A stretch of 64,000 bases of DNA from Chitinophaga sancti (GTDB lineage Bacteria > Bacteroidota > Bacteroidia > Chitinophagales > Chitinophagaceae): the NCBI RefSeq assembly GCF_034087045.1, contig NZ_CP139247.1, forward strand, positions 186,001 through 250,000. Direction: 5' to 3'. Position 1 is the first letter of the stretch. Every line of letters starts with the position of its first letter. Of the stretch, positions 18,649-27,386 are shown piece by piece. Both the position numbers and the translations under genes were made by a program. The notes beneath the pieces were generated by a model. The model made no database searches. It saw only the letters and a program-made list of their open reading frames with translations, and was not told where the DNA came from.

Positions 18649-19085
18649 AACTAGCTAGCTTAACAATAATATATTAACCTCTTGGTAACAATAAAAATCC
18701 CATTTAGTTGACTATAAGGCAAATATTTCTCGAATTATTAATACTTTCCCACAGTTATTAACATGGACTTAACTAAATACTTGTAAGTTTTACCGAAATT
18801 ACACTAACCTCAAAATACATTTTTATGATCCCTCAATATTCTAAAATTGATACTTCCTAGTAGGGTGTATTCTTCACCAAAGATTCAGAAAAATCACGCT
18901 TATAAAAAACAAATCAGCAGGTCTAAAAAAAAGCTGCCTCCGATTATAAAATCGAGCAGGTGATTATCATTTTCAAAATCAGGGGATAATAACGAACCGG
19001 CAAGTTCTGCTAATTTTCTTCGGCAATTTTCCGGATTGAAATAAACCAGATATTCGTATAACCAATTAAGTAAAGCAAGAATTAC
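18649..19085. repeat. duplicated intergenic block, copy 1
   Basis: This 437-bp non-coding stretch is clearly homologous to 20210-20650. Matching runs in order include TTGTAAGTTTTACCGAAATT, a poly-A followed by GCTGCCTCCGATTATAAAAT, and GATATTCGTATAACCAA. Copy 1 precedes the AraC-type HTH gene at 19173, copy 2 precedes the MG2-like gene at 20727. Retention of so many identical runs in non-coding DNA suggests a promoter or regulatory RNA segment, or simply a recent duplication. Confidence 0.85.
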
Positions 19086-19172
19086 TATTAGTAGATTCTT
19101 GTTACCGGTATCTTGTTGCTTTTACCCAAGGTATAATAGGAGCCTCCTGGGTAGTATTCAATTCGCAACTCT

Positions 19173-19574
19173 ATGAAAAAGAAAAAAAACACCTCAATTA
19201 AGCTTAACACTTCGCTTCAGGCATGGAAGAAAATAGAGGAAATAAAAGAACTGATTGATGAACTACACAGGCAAAACGTCTACCATCTTACAATACGTGA
19301 ACTCTCATTAAAGTTTTTCATGAGCAAAAGTTTGATTACAAAAACGTTTCGTCTCCGTTATCACACTTCAGTACATCAATATATTATAAAACAAAAAATG
19401 GAGTATGCTAAAATCTTGTTGTTAAACAACAGGGAACAGTCAATAACTAAAATTGCTGAAAAGCTTGGATATTCCCTTAGTTCAAATTTCACAAGAGACT
19501 TTAAGAAACATACTGGCAATTTGCCTTTACAATTTTCAAAAAGTGCATTTCTGAGTAAGACAAGTAATTACTGA
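19173..19574 (+). CDS. stand-alone AraC-type DNA-binding protein
   Basis: A 133-residue protein consisting almost entirely of an AraC/XylS double helix-turn-helix (LTIRELSLKFFMSKSLITKT ... QSITKIAEKLGYSLSSNFTR DFKKHTG), with a short basic N-terminus (MKKKKNTSIKL) and no ligand domain. Unlike the three AraC-fold proteins at 7-12.6 kb its helices are strongly basic, as expected for DNA binding. It lies between two duplicated non-coding blocks and directly upstream of the small exported protein gene at 19804, whose expression it may control. Confidence 0.85.
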   Translation: MKKKKNTSIKLNTSLQAWKKIEEIKELIDELHRQNVYHLTIRELSLKFFMSKSLITKTFRLRYHTSVHQYIIKQKMEYAKILLLNNREQSITKIAEKLGYSLSSNFTRDFKKHTGNLPLQFSKSAFLSKTSNY

Positions 19575-19576
19575 AT

Positions 19577-19803
19577 AAAGAAGGTTCAATAATCATTTTG
19601 AATCTTTTTATACCCATTTTGATATCATTAAATTGAAAAATAATCAGGAATTTACATCAAAACATTTAAGTCACAGCTATAAGAATAGACACAGTTTTTT
19701 TAGCCTTATATCTGTTAGTTCCTTCAATTCAATTTTTCATAACAACAACTCCAAAAAACCTCAATTAATAACCTTTCGTATTTTTTCAACCCCAAAATAT
19801 AAT
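19577..19803 (+). promoter_or_regulatory. duplicated leader of the small exported protein gene, copy 1
   Basis: This 227-bp stretch matches 22638-22865, the region before the paralogous gene at 22866. Shared runs include CAATAATCATTTTGAAT, TTTTGATATCATTAAATTGA, GCTATAAGAATAGACACAGT and CCTTATATCTGTTA. TATAAG and the later CTTATA can pair. Both copies end directly at the start codon, so the segment is probably promoter plus a long 5' untranslated region. Confidence 0.75.
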
Positions 19804-20076
19804 ATGAAACAATTCAAATTAATCGCAGTAGCAATAATGCTGATTGCTACTTTCAGTGCATTCGCTGGAAAGAAATCCTCACAAAAGTTTCTTCAAAATT
19901 ACGGTTGGTTTAGATACCAGAATGTTGTTTGTATGTTTGACGTATTAGACAACAATACACTCTGTGACATTTACTCATATGGTTCCATATGTACCATTAA
20001 TTACACAACAGCATACGATACTGAAGCAGCTTGCAATTATGAATTATCATCTCATTACCTGAGAAGGTATTACTAA
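19804..20076 (+). CDS. small exported four-cysteine protein, duplicated copy A
   Basis: A 90-residue protein starting at the ATG at 19804. An in-frame TTG at 19633 would add 57 residues without homology in the sister gene, so it is rejected. Signal-like segment LIAVAIMLIATFSAFAG with a likely AFA|G cleavage, then a basic KKSSQKF and a mature part with four cysteines (C-x10-C-x8-C-x13-C). The sister gene at 22866 is almost identical from SSQKFLQ to the terminal SHYLRRYY. Followed by a terminator (20083-20119). Function unknown; conserved cysteines suggest two disulfides in the periplasm or outside the cell. Confidence 0.8.
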   Translation: MKQFKLIAVAIMLIATFSAFAGKKSSQKFLQNYGWFRYQNVVCMFDVLDNNTLCDIYSYGSICTINYTTAYDTEAACNYELSSHYLRRYY

Positions 20077-20082
20077 TCTGTA

Positions 20083-20119
20083 TTGGGATGATAAATGAAT
20101 AAACGACTTATCATCCCAA
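20083..20119 (+). terminator. hairpin terminator after copy A
   Basis: TTGGGATGATAA (20083-20094) pairs with TTATCATCCCAA (20108-20119), a 12-bp stem right after the stop codon of the gene at 19804. The T tract after it is weak. Confidence 0.7.
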
Positions 20120-20209
20120 TTCATAAACCTATAATTCAAGTGATTACACGACTGACACCCCGATATCTATAGATGTCATCCATTACAGCTAAAACAAGCC
20201 ATCCAGATC

Positions 20210-20650
20210 AACTAGCTAACTTAACATTAATATCTTAACCGCACCGCAACAATAAAATCCATATTTAGTTGCCTGAATCCGCAAATATTTCACCATTACA
20301 TCATACTTTTTCTCATTTTATTAACACCGACTTAACTATATAATTGTAAGTTTTACCGAAATTACACTCACCTCAAAATACCATTTATGATCACTCAATA
20401 TGCTACAATAAATACATCCTAGCGGCATGTCTTCTTCACTAAAAGATTAAGCAATAACCACTCCTTTTAAAACCAAATCAACGATTTTTTTTAAAAAAAA
20501 GCTGCCTCCGATTATAAAATCGAGCATGGGATTATCATTTTTGCAACCCAATGATAATATCGAAAAGGGAGGTTCGGCTAATTTTCATCAACAATTTTCT
20601 ACATTGAAATAATATAGATATTCGTATAACCAATAAAGTTAAATAAGTAT
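20210..20650. repeat. duplicated intergenic block, copy 2
   Basis: Second copy of the non-coding block at 18649-19085, with small indels. It fills most of the 650-bp gap 20077-20726 and leads to the MG2-like gene. The remaining part of the gap (20120-20209) shows nothing recognisable. Confidence 0.85.
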
Positions 20651-20726
20651 TATAAAACTTGTGACGAGCAACCCTGAGTAATAAAGTGAGGAGTGAAAAT
20701 AATAAAACCAATCCACGAAATCGGCA

Positions 20727-22637
20727 ATGAAAACACTCGCATTCTGGCTACTGTCATTATTACTATTTACATTCCATTCAAACGCCCAGCAGCTTAAACA
20801 AATCGTAGAAACCATTTCAGAAAAATTCATTAATTATTCAAAATCACATGCAGATGCAGCTCTCTTCCTCCACACGAACAAATCAATTTTCCAGGCAGGG
20901 GAATCTATTTGGGCTACAGCATATTTATTGAATATAGAACTGGAAGATTCTTTAAAATACAATACACTCATGTTGTGCCTGGTTGACCCAGTCATAAAAA
21001 AATCTTTTGCCCCACAAAAATTTGCTATTATAAATGGTATTGCACAGGTAGGTTTAACGATTCCAGATACACTCCCATCGGCAGATTACGTACTTACCGC
21101 TTACACAAACGCATATGCAGAAGGTAAGCATGAAAAAATTTTCAAACAGGTAGTAACTATCAGGTCTAACACAACACCATTCAGGAAAACAATACCTGGC
21201 GCTGATAAGCATTTTACAGCACCTATTAACGAAAAGGAAGGTTATAAGGTAGCTTTAGTACAACCAAAAGGTGAGGACTCCATCATTACAGCAATTAATA
21301 TCCCTGAAAGCCCACAAAACATCTTACTTTCCTACCATGATCTTAAAAAATCACTGGAAGTCCTGGCTGTTCAAATGAAAGGCACATTTGGTCAGCTAAA
21401 AATACCAAACACAGGACTGAGGCCAGGGTTGCAAAAAATAGAATTATTAAATACTGATCAAAAAATACTCGCCGATACTCTTTTCTGGAAAGAACCTGAA
21501 ACAATTAAAGTGAAACTGGAGATAGATTCAGCTATTCATAGTTTAAGGACTAACTGCCATTGTCGTATTTCAATCCACGATGCATCTGGGAACCCGATCC
21601 CTGCTATGTTTTCAATTAGCTGCTCGCTCAGCAAAACAATACTTCCTACTTTACCTGATATACGTAAATACTATTATTTTGAACAATTTTTACCTCCTGC
21701 TTTTCAAATTCCTTTTTATTGGGACTATAAAACAACAATTGACAGTATTAACACACTTCAAGGAATTGGTAATTGGATAGATGCAGATACAATAGCAGAG
21801 AAATCTACTCCTTTTATTCCCATCACCGGACAAGTATTCCAGAATGGCAGGAAGCCAAAACGTCCTGTATCAATTTTATTACTTGGAGGAACCACACCGG
21901 TAAATTTTCAAACTGACAATACCGGTTTCTTCAGTATTAGTAGTGACATGATAAGAAGTATCAACACCTCATTCTATGTTACCATTAGTGGGGGTGACAA
22001 TCTCGAATCATATGAAATTCAATTAAATTCTTCCACTGATACATTAAATGACCAGGTTGCCAATCAACCTTTCATATTTCCTAACCCACCAGGAAATTCT
22101 TCACCACAGGTATATAATATGCAAGTCATGAGTGATCAAACAATTACATTAAAAGCAGTAACTGTAAAATCGGCTCCATATAGTGCTGACTTCAATTCGG
22201 GGGTACCATTCTTTGACAAAGGTTGTAATGCCTATGTTTGCAATCATGACGTATGGATGTGCACGGCCAACCCGGTATCACTACACACGCTCACAAAGCC
22301 AATTCCTGGTAAAAAATATTTTGATCCTAAAACAAATACTTATATTCTATATAAAGGCTGCCCGCAAGATTATGAACCACCCAAATTCATGAAATCCATC
22401 TCTCCTATTTGGTATGCCGCTCAATTTCATGCACCAGACTATCGCCAGGAAAAGATAACAATCCCTCAAACAAACACTACATTATATTGGAACCACCTCA
22501 TGAGGAACAATACTGACGGGAAAGCATCATTTAATTTTTATACTAATGATCTCCCAGGCATATACAAATGTGTTATTCAAGGCATCACTGATAAAGGGCC
22601 ATTTTGCATAACAAAAACTTTCGAAGTAGTTAAATAA
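20727..22637 (+). CDS. exported MG2-like (alpha-2-macroglobulin N-terminal type) protein
   Basis: A 636-residue protein with signal peptide (MKTLAFWLLSLLLFTFHSNA, cleaved near residue 20). The region about 35-150 has the macroglobulin MG2-like pattern seen in many Bacteroidota surface proteins (LHTNKSIFQAGESIWATAYL, LPSADYVLTAYTN). A second carboxypeptidase-regulatory-like beta domain may lie near 370-440 (ITGQVFQNGRKPKRPVSILL). A cysteine cluster occurs near 490-550 (GCNAYVCNHDVWMC, YKGCPQD). No thioester motif is visible. Relatives often accompany TonB receptors, but here the gene is flanked by the duplicated small exported protein genes. Role unknown; surface or periplasmic location is inferred. 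Confidence 0.7.
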   Translation: MKTLAFWLLSLLLFTFHSNAQQLKQIVETISEKFINYSKSHADAALFLHTNKSIFQAGESIWATAYLLNIELEDSLKYNTLMLCLVDPVIKKSFAPQKFAIINGIAQVGLTIPDTLPSADYVLTAYTNAYAEGKHEKIFKQVVTIRSNTTPFRKTIPGADKHFTAPINEKEGYKVALVQPKGEDSIITAINIPESPQNILLSYHDLKKSLEVLAVQMKGTFGQLKIPNTGLRPGLQKIELLNTDQKILADTLFWKEPETIKVKLEIDSAIHSLRTNCHCRISIHDASGNPIPAMFSISCSLSKTILPTLPDIRKYYYFEQFLPPAFQIPFYWDYKTTIDSINTLQGIGNWIDADTIAEKSTPFIPITGQVFQNGRKPKRPVSILLLGGTTPVNFQTDNTGFFSISSDMIRSINTSFYVTISGGDNLESYEIQLNSSTDTLNDQVANQPFIFPNPPGNSSPQVYNMQVMSDQTITLKAVTVKSAPYSADFNSGVPFFDKGCNAYVCNHDVWMCTANPVSLHTLTKPIPGKKYFDPKTNTYILYKGCPQDYEPPKFMKSISPIWYAAQFHAPDYRQEKITIPQTNTTLYWNHLMRNNTDGKASFNFYTNDLPGIYKCVIQGITDKGPFCITKTFEVVK

Positions 22638-22865
22638 AAAATACAATAATCATTTTGAATGTTTTTATCTCCCTTTTGATATCATTAAATTGAGAAATTG
22701 TTAGCAATTTTATCCTCGAATAATCAACATCGCAGCTATAAGAATAGACACAGTTTTTCTTTTGATCCTTATATCTGTTAATTCCATTCATTTAATTTAA
22801 AAACGCCGATTAAACCTCATTAATAACCTATTTATAAAGCTTTTTTCTCAACCAAATACTAAAAC
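22638..22865 (+). promoter_or_regulatory. duplicated leader of the small exported protein gene, copy 2
   Basis: Homologous to 19577-19803 (see shared runs there). It separates the MG2-like gene from the small exported protein gene at 22866, so the latter probably has its own promoter and a long untranslated leader. Confidence 0.75.
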
Positions 22866-23138
22866 ATGAAACATTTCAAGTTAATCGCAATAGCAATCAT
22901 GTTGATTGCTACCGGTAGCGCATTCGCAGGAAGAAAATCTTCACAAAAATTCCTTCAAATTTACGGCTGGTTTAGGTATCAAAATGCAATTTGCATGTTT
23001 GATATTTTAGATAATAATTCAGTCTGCGATATCTATTCATATGGTTCCATATGCACTATTTCATACACAACCGCATATGATACTGAAGCGGCATGTAATT
23101 ATGAATTATCATCTCATTACCTAAGAAGGTACTATTAA
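22866..23138 (+). CDS. small exported four-cysteine protein, duplicated copy B
   Basis: A 90-residue sister of the protein at 19804, with the same length, signal segment (LIAIAIMLIATGSAFAG), cysteine spacing (C-x10-C-x8-C-x13-C) and C-terminus (SHYLRRYY). Most differences are conservative. It is followed by a 14-bp hairpin, then by a membrane-anchored protein and a MauE-like redox protein on the same strand. Confidence 0.8.
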   Translation: MKHFKLIAIAIMLIATGSAFAGRKSSQKFLQIYGWFRYQNAICMFDILDNNSVCDIYSYGSICTISYTTAYDTEAACNYELSSHYLRRYY

Positions 23139-23146
23139 TCACTCCC

Positions 23147-23179
23147 GGGATAATAAAGGTGATCTACCTTTATTATCCC
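23147..23179 (+). terminator. perfect hairpin after copy B
   Basis: GGGATAATAAAGGT (23147-23160) pairs perfectly with ACCTTTATTATCCC (23166-23179), loop GATCT. It sits 8 bp after the stop codon of 22866 and before the next start at 23189. With only a weak T tract it may attenuate rather than end read-through into the downstream genes. Confidence 0.75.
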
Positions 23180-23188
23180 TATTCCTTT

Positions 23189-24259
23189 ATGAACCCAATG
23201 AAAAACAGGATAAAAAATCTTCTGTCCATATTTGCATTTGCTGTTACTATCATAGTTACCCTACACATCTATGCAAAAATCGACACATTCAAATCCAACA
23301 ATTTTAATCGGTTAATTCTAAACAATGCTATCTCAGAAGAAAAGAATTGGCAGCTAGCGGGTAACACCTGGCAAATATCCGGTATTTCGGGAGATGATAT
23401 TTACCTGGGTAATCGTAAGTACCTGAACCTATTAATGAAATGCAATATCCCAAAAAACGACACTCACTTCATACAAATTAAATTGGACCAGGCAGATACA
23501 ATGCATTTCAACAATGCCAGCTTGTATATAAACGATACTAGTTTCTTCCTGGTAGATGGAAATCTAAGAAAAATTTACAAAGGAGATGTTGGAAAATGGG
23601 AAGCTCACTTACTCCAAGCCGACCGCTCTACATTCGATCTGGCGCTGCCTATATCTAACAATACATTCACTTATCGATTATTAAACCGCCAGGATGGATT
23701 TGAATTAGCTAAAAAATCATTTGACAAGGACAGCTTCACCCAGGTAAATGGATTACTCCAAAAACAGTTAGACGGTGTATTCTGTAAGGATGGGCAATTG
23801 CTATATGACCCTTATGAATCAAAAATCATCTATACCTACCTCTACAGGAACGAATTCATTGTAGCAGATAGTAACCTACACCTATTATATAGGGGACATA
23901 CATTAGACACAACCGTCCATGCAAAATTAAAGCTCTCAAACCGGAGAGAAAATGGGGTTGTTACAATAGAAGCGCCGCCGTTGATTGTAAGTAGGAAAAG
24001 CTGTGTAAGCCATGGATTATTATTTATCAACTCCGGATTAAAAGCTGATAATGAAAATAGGGAAGATTTTTCCCATTCTTCGGTAGTAGATATTTATGAT
24101 CTCAAAAATGGGAAATACCTTTCCAGCTTCTATATACCATATGAAAACGATGTCAAATTCAAGGATTTTAGAGTCAATGGAGACCAGGTGATTGCTCTTT
24201 ACGATCATGCACTTAAAATATACCAACTACATCTCCCGGGTATAAATTTAAAATCATAA
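23189..24259 (+). CDS. membrane-anchored protein of unknown function, MauE-linked
   Basis: Start chosen at ATG 23189 (356 residues; ATG 23198 also possible), because the in-frame GTG further up lies inside the hairpin of the preceding gene. One N-terminal hydrophobic segment (LLSIFAFAVTIIVTLHIYA) suggests a signal anchor. The rest has repeated beta-rich segments ending in VVDIYDLKNGKYLSSFYIPY and FKDFRVNGDQVIALYDHALK, which resembles the blades of a small beta-propeller. It is 11 bp upstream of the MauE-like gene and surely co-transcribed. Proteins of this general type are commonly seen beside MauE-like genes and small exported proteins in Bacteroidota; function unknown. Confidence 0.7.
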   Translation: MNPMKNRIKNLLSIFAFAVTIIVTLHIYAKIDTFKSNNFNRLILNNAISEEKNWQLAGNTWQISGISGDDIYLGNRKYLNLLMKCNIPKNDTHFIQIKLDQADTMHFNNASLYINDTSFFLVDGNLRKIYKGDVGKWEAHLLQADRSTFDLALPISNNTFTYRLLNRQDGFELAKKSFDKDSFTQVNGLLQKQLDGVFCKDGQLLYDPYESKIIYTYLYRNEFIVADSNLHLLYRGHTLDTTVHAKLKLSNRRENGVVTIEAPPLIVSRKSCVSHGLLFINSGLKADNENREDFSHSSVVDIYDLKNGKYLSSFYIPYENDVKFKDFRVNGDQVIALYDHALKIYQLHLPGINLKS

Positions 24260-24270
24260 AAATCCGAATC

Positions 24271-24723
24271 ATGCCACAATACAAATTGCCCCCCTACCCG
24301 AAACGGGTGTGGATAGTCGACCTGATCACATGTCTTTTTATACTATTATTCACATATGCTGCTGTCAGCAAATTAACAGATGTTCAAAATTTCAAAACAC
24401 AAATTAGTCAATCACCATTATTAACGCCTTTCGGTGCCACCATTATGTGGGTAATCCCTACGATTGAATTCATCATTGTAGGCTTGTTACTGTTCAATAA
24501 AACAAGAATGACAGGGCTATACTTTAGTTATGGATTAATGGTAATATTCACCATGTATATTATCGCCATTACCCAATTTAGCACTTTCATACCGTGCTCT
24601 TGTGGTGGAATCTTACAACAAATGACCTGGAACCAACATCTTTTTTTCAACCTCATTTTCGTCGTCTTAGGAATAATTTCGGTATTAATTTATCGCCCCA
24701 GGAATATAGCTTTTCCCTCATAA
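24271..24723 (+). CDS. MauE/DoxX-family redox-associated inner-membrane protein
   Basis: A 150-residue paralogue of the protein at 12536-12976, with the same order of four membrane segments and the same IPCSCGG motif (Cys109, Cys111). Shared details include FTYAAVSKL/FVYTAISKF and QISQSPLL/QIATSPIL. It is co-transcribed with the gene at 23189 and ended by the terminator at 24747. Likely role: thiol-disulfide chemistry in the inner membrane, plausibly for the four-cysteine exported proteins encoded alongside (inference). Confidence 0.85.
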   Translation: MPQYKLPPYPKRVWIVDLITCLFILLFTYAAVSKLTDVQNFKTQISQSPLLTPFGATIMWVIPTIEFIIVGLLLFNKTRMTGLYFSYGLMVIFTMYIIAITQFSTFIPCSCGGILQQMTWNQHLFFNLIFVVLGIISVLIYRPRNIAFPS

Positions 24724-24746
24724 GTCGAACAATGTACTTAAATTTT

Positions 24747-24780
24747 AAAGAGCTCCGTTTTACCACGGAGCTCTTTTTTT
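24747..24780 (+). terminator. Rho-independent terminator
   Basis: AAAGAGCTCCG (24747-24757) pairs with CGGAGCTCTTT (24766-24776), followed by a T run to 24780. Ends the MauE-like operon. Confidence 0.92.
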
Positions 24781-24874
24781 AAAAATACTATTATTCAACC
24801 ATTCTTTTAATCTATTTCCCCTGTTAGCATTGTCTTACTATAAATAGTCCATTTGTAGCCAACCACTAAAACCA

Positions 24875-26449
24875 ATGCCAGTTTTTCTGAAATTACTACT
24901 GATAACCTTATCTTTTAAGGTTAATGTAGATACAACCATTATACAATTGGAAGATAGCACCACCGTATTGTGTGCTACAGGAGAAAAATATGCACTTACT
25001 CAAAACAAAGTCAATGCATGGGAATACTATTGGAATCATCCTTTGCCTGCCGCTCTTTATCTCACTGAACTAAACTCAGGTAAAAAATTAAAAATAGCAG
25101 AAAACCCAAAAGGGTTAGTCATACATGCCAGTTTATCACCATCAGAAAAATACGTTTCCTGGTATGATACATATCTCAAAAGTATTTGTATCTACAATAT
25201 AGCAAGCTCCAGTATACTCATTCTTCAAAAAAACATTCAATGTTTACCCCAATGGTTTCCAGATGACTCAGCATTTATTGTGTATGATCAATATGATATC
25301 TGGAAAATAATTCCAGGTAGAAATATGCACATTAACCTGACTAATGGTTATGGAAGAAAACATAAAATCATTTTCAGACAACTAACCGATTCAATACTTG
25401 TTGCCTTTAACACTATAAATAAACAAAACGGCTTTTTTAAACTCACTGAAAATGATCCAAAGCTACTTTCCATGGATGATTGCCTCTATTATTTCCCAAT
25501 CTACCCCCTGGATGAATTTAAACCTGTAAAATCGATTGACAGCACCACCTGGCTTTTATTAAAACAAGACGCAGGAATTCCGCCTTCCTATTATTCTACG
25601 AGTGATTTTAAGACATTTTACCCAATAGATTCTTTCAAACCGCCGACTTTATTAAAATCCACAATTATCCGTTTTAAGCATATCACGGGGATCCTATATA
25701 CTCCTTTAACATTTGACAGCTCTAAAAAATATCCACTTATCATTACTTATTATCAAAATTTCAGTAACAACCTACATAAGTTTCAGCCATTGCAAAACAG
25801 CGAGGGGACACTTAATATACCGACTTATATTAGTAGCGGGTATATGGTATTTGTGCCGGACATAAAAACTAAAAAGGGACATCCTGGTCCATCCACTGCC
25901 AGGATAGTGGCCAGGTCTGCTAAACAGCTCCGTAAATATAAATGGATAGACCAAAAACATATAGGTCTCCAGGGGTTTAGCTTTGGAGGATACATCACCA
26001 ACTATGTCATTACACACTCCAGGATATTTGCTGCAGCCCAGGAATCTGCAGGGCCAGTGGATTTTATAAGTGGTTATGGAAGTGTAAAAAAGGGGTCAAA
26101 TACATCCTTGCAGCCGCTTTATGAAAGGGGCCAAAATAATATGTGGACAACACCCTGGGATAATCCCAGGAAATATTTATTGAATTCCCCAATCATCAAG
26201 GTGCAGCATATCACTACACCATTGTTAATCCTCCATAATGAGAATGATATCATTGTTCCGTATGCGCAATCTATGGAATTATTCATGGCTATGCGCCGCC
26301 TGGATAAACAAGTGTGGTGGATTCAATATAAAGACGAAGGGCACCAGTTATTTAAAAGGGAAAACCAGGAAGATTTTTCCAGGAAACAATTGGAATTCTT
26401 CAATCACTTCCTGAAGGGTGCTCCGCCCCCTTCCTGGATGGCAAAATAA
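24875..26449 (+). CDS. S9-family (prolyl oligopeptidase/DPP-like) serine peptidase
   Basis: A 524-residue alpha/beta-hydrolase of family S9. A short hydrophobic N-terminus suggests export. Residues about 40-260 form the beta-propeller-like part and about 270-515 the catalytic domain. The nucleophile elbow is GFSFGGY with Ser369, the aspartate is in NENDIIVPY (Asp458) and the histidine in EGHQLF (His490), so the triad is intact. The protein is short for an S9 enzyme (usually 650-800), the propeller part being reduced. It follows the small-peptide/MauE operon and may process exported peptides, which is an inference from position only. Confidence 0.88.
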   Translation: MPVFLKLLLITLSFKVNVDTTIIQLEDSTTVLCATGEKYALTQNKVNAWEYYWNHPLPAALYLTELNSGKKLKIAENPKGLVIHASLSPSEKYVSWYDTYLKSICIYNIASSSILILQKNIQCLPQWFPDDSAFIVYDQYDIWKIIPGRNMHINLTNGYGRKHKIIFRQLTDSILVAFNTINKQNGFFKLTENDPKLLSMDDCLYYFPIYPLDEFKPVKSIDSTTWLLLKQDAGIPPSYYSTSDFKTFYPIDSFKPPTLLKSTIIRFKHITGILYTPLTFDSSKKYPLIITYYQNFSNNLHKFQPLQNSEGTLNIPTYISSGYMVFVPDIKTKKGHPGPSTARIVARSAKQLRKYKWIDQKHIGLQGFSFGGYITNYVITHSRIFAAAQESAGPVDFISGYGSVKKGSNTSLQPLYERGQNNMWTTPWDNPRKYLLNSPIIKVQHITTPLLILHNENDIIVPYAQSMELFMAMRRLDKQVWWIQYKDEGHQLFKRENQEDFSRKQLEFFNHFLKGAPPPSWMAK

Positions 26450-26451
26450 AA

Positions 26452-26475
26452 GGGGAGCTCTTTAAAGAACTCCCC
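26452..26475. terminator. bidirectional hairpin between convergent genes
   Basis: GGGGAGCTCTTT (26452-26463) and AAAGAACTCCCC (26464-26475) form a 12-bp hairpin with one mismatch, between the stops of the S9 peptidase gene and the convergent gene at 26498. Confidence 0.75.
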
Positions 26476-26497
26476 TGATCAATGATCGGGTCCAACA

Positions 26498-27064
26498 CTA
26501 TGCCATCATCACTTCCAATACCGTCTCATTCGCCGGCAGGTCCAATGCACTAGCAGCAATGATACTGCCTTGCAATTCATCATTCAGCGCAGTGGCTGTA
26601 TACACCCAGTCCAGGCCATTACCCTGCAACACAGCATCACCTTGCTCAATCACCACACCTGCAGCAGTTGTAATCTTCACCCGTACACTGGCGACCTTAA
26701 AGTCATCAATGGCCCTGACGGTGATCTTACTACCAATCGCACCTGTGTAAAGATGAGTAGTGATACTACTGATCTCCGGCGCCTTGTAGGCATCTCTTAC
26801 TGCCAGGTTATAAGCCGACTGGTCTTTTTTAGCAGCTGCTTCATACTGCCCTTTCAGATCCGGGTCTTGCATCACCGCCTTTGCATACACAATCGCCATC
26901 TTAAACCTACTTTGCACTTCCTGCTGTTTTTCAGTGGGAGGAACCTTACTCGCTCCCCTGTGCTTACCTAACAGGGTTGTACCGGATCTCTTCTTCGTGA
27001 TCGTTAACATTTTCCCTACGGAGCCAGAGGCTTCCTTCAGGATGATATTTTCTGATTTTGCCAT
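26498..27064 (-). CDS. conserved hypothetical protein with Ig-like C-terminal part
   Basis: A 188-residue protein without signal peptide. The N-terminal part is basic (VGKMLTITKKRSGTTLLGKH) and is followed by a helical segment (about 45-90) and a beta-rich C-terminal half (ITVRAIDDFKVASVRVKITT, ... WVYTATALNDELQGSIIAAS) that reads like an immunoglobulin-like fold. No enzyme motif. It is preceded by the 11-bp-phased TTCGA array, which lies in its promoter region. Function unknown. Confidence 0.6.
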   Translation of the reverse strand: MAKSENIILKEASGSVGKMLTITKKRSGTTLLGKHRGASKVPPTEKQQEVQSRFKMAIVYAKAVMQDPDLKGQYEAAAKKDQSAYNLAVRDAYKAPEISSITTHLYTGAIGSKITVRAIDDFKVASVRVKITTAAGVVIEQGDAVLQGNGLDWVYTATALNDELQGSIIAASALDLPANETVLEVMMA

Positions 27065-27092
27065 AAAAATTTGTTTAGTTTGATAAGATTGC

Positions 27093-27207
27093 TTCGAATG
27101 TTGTTCGAGCGTTGTTCGAATGTTCTTCGAGTATTGTTCGAACGTTGTTCGAGTGTTGTATACCCTTTCTTCGACGCTTGTTCGACACTAGTTCGACGCT
27201 TGTTCGA
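27093..27207. repeat. TTCGA array with exact 11-bp phasing
   Basis: TTCGA occurs at 27093, 27104, 27115, 27126, 27137, 27148, 27170, 27181, 27192 and 27203: ten copies all separated by 11 bp, with one degenerate unit at 27159. The unit is close to TTCGANNNTTG. It lies within the 322-bp gap 27065-27386, upstream of the gene at 26498. The spacing equals about one helical turn, so all copies face the same side of the DNA. The rest of the gap shows nothing recognisable. Confidence 0.9.
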
Positions 27208-27386
27208 ATGACAGCTATCCAGTGGAATAGAAAGGTGCCTCTCTCCCATCCCGGGCACAGCCTGTACAACTGTCTTTCATGACAACAATATTAGCGAGGT
27301 AACAAAAGAGAAAAGAAAAAATTCGGTGGTGAAGCGATAAGCGATGGTTGGCGAAGCGATAAGTGGAGGATGAGTGCAACGAACAT

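Noticed and set aside
19633..19803. 57-residue N-terminal extension of the small exported protein at 19804
   Set aside because: It would begin at TTG, lies in the duplicated leader, and the sister gene at 22866 has no such extension; the signal peptide would be buried.
27093..27207. CRISPR array or leucine-rich-type coding repeat
   Set aside because: The units are only 11 bp without unique spacers, and the open frames across them have no start signal or plausible composition; a phased binding-site array fits better.
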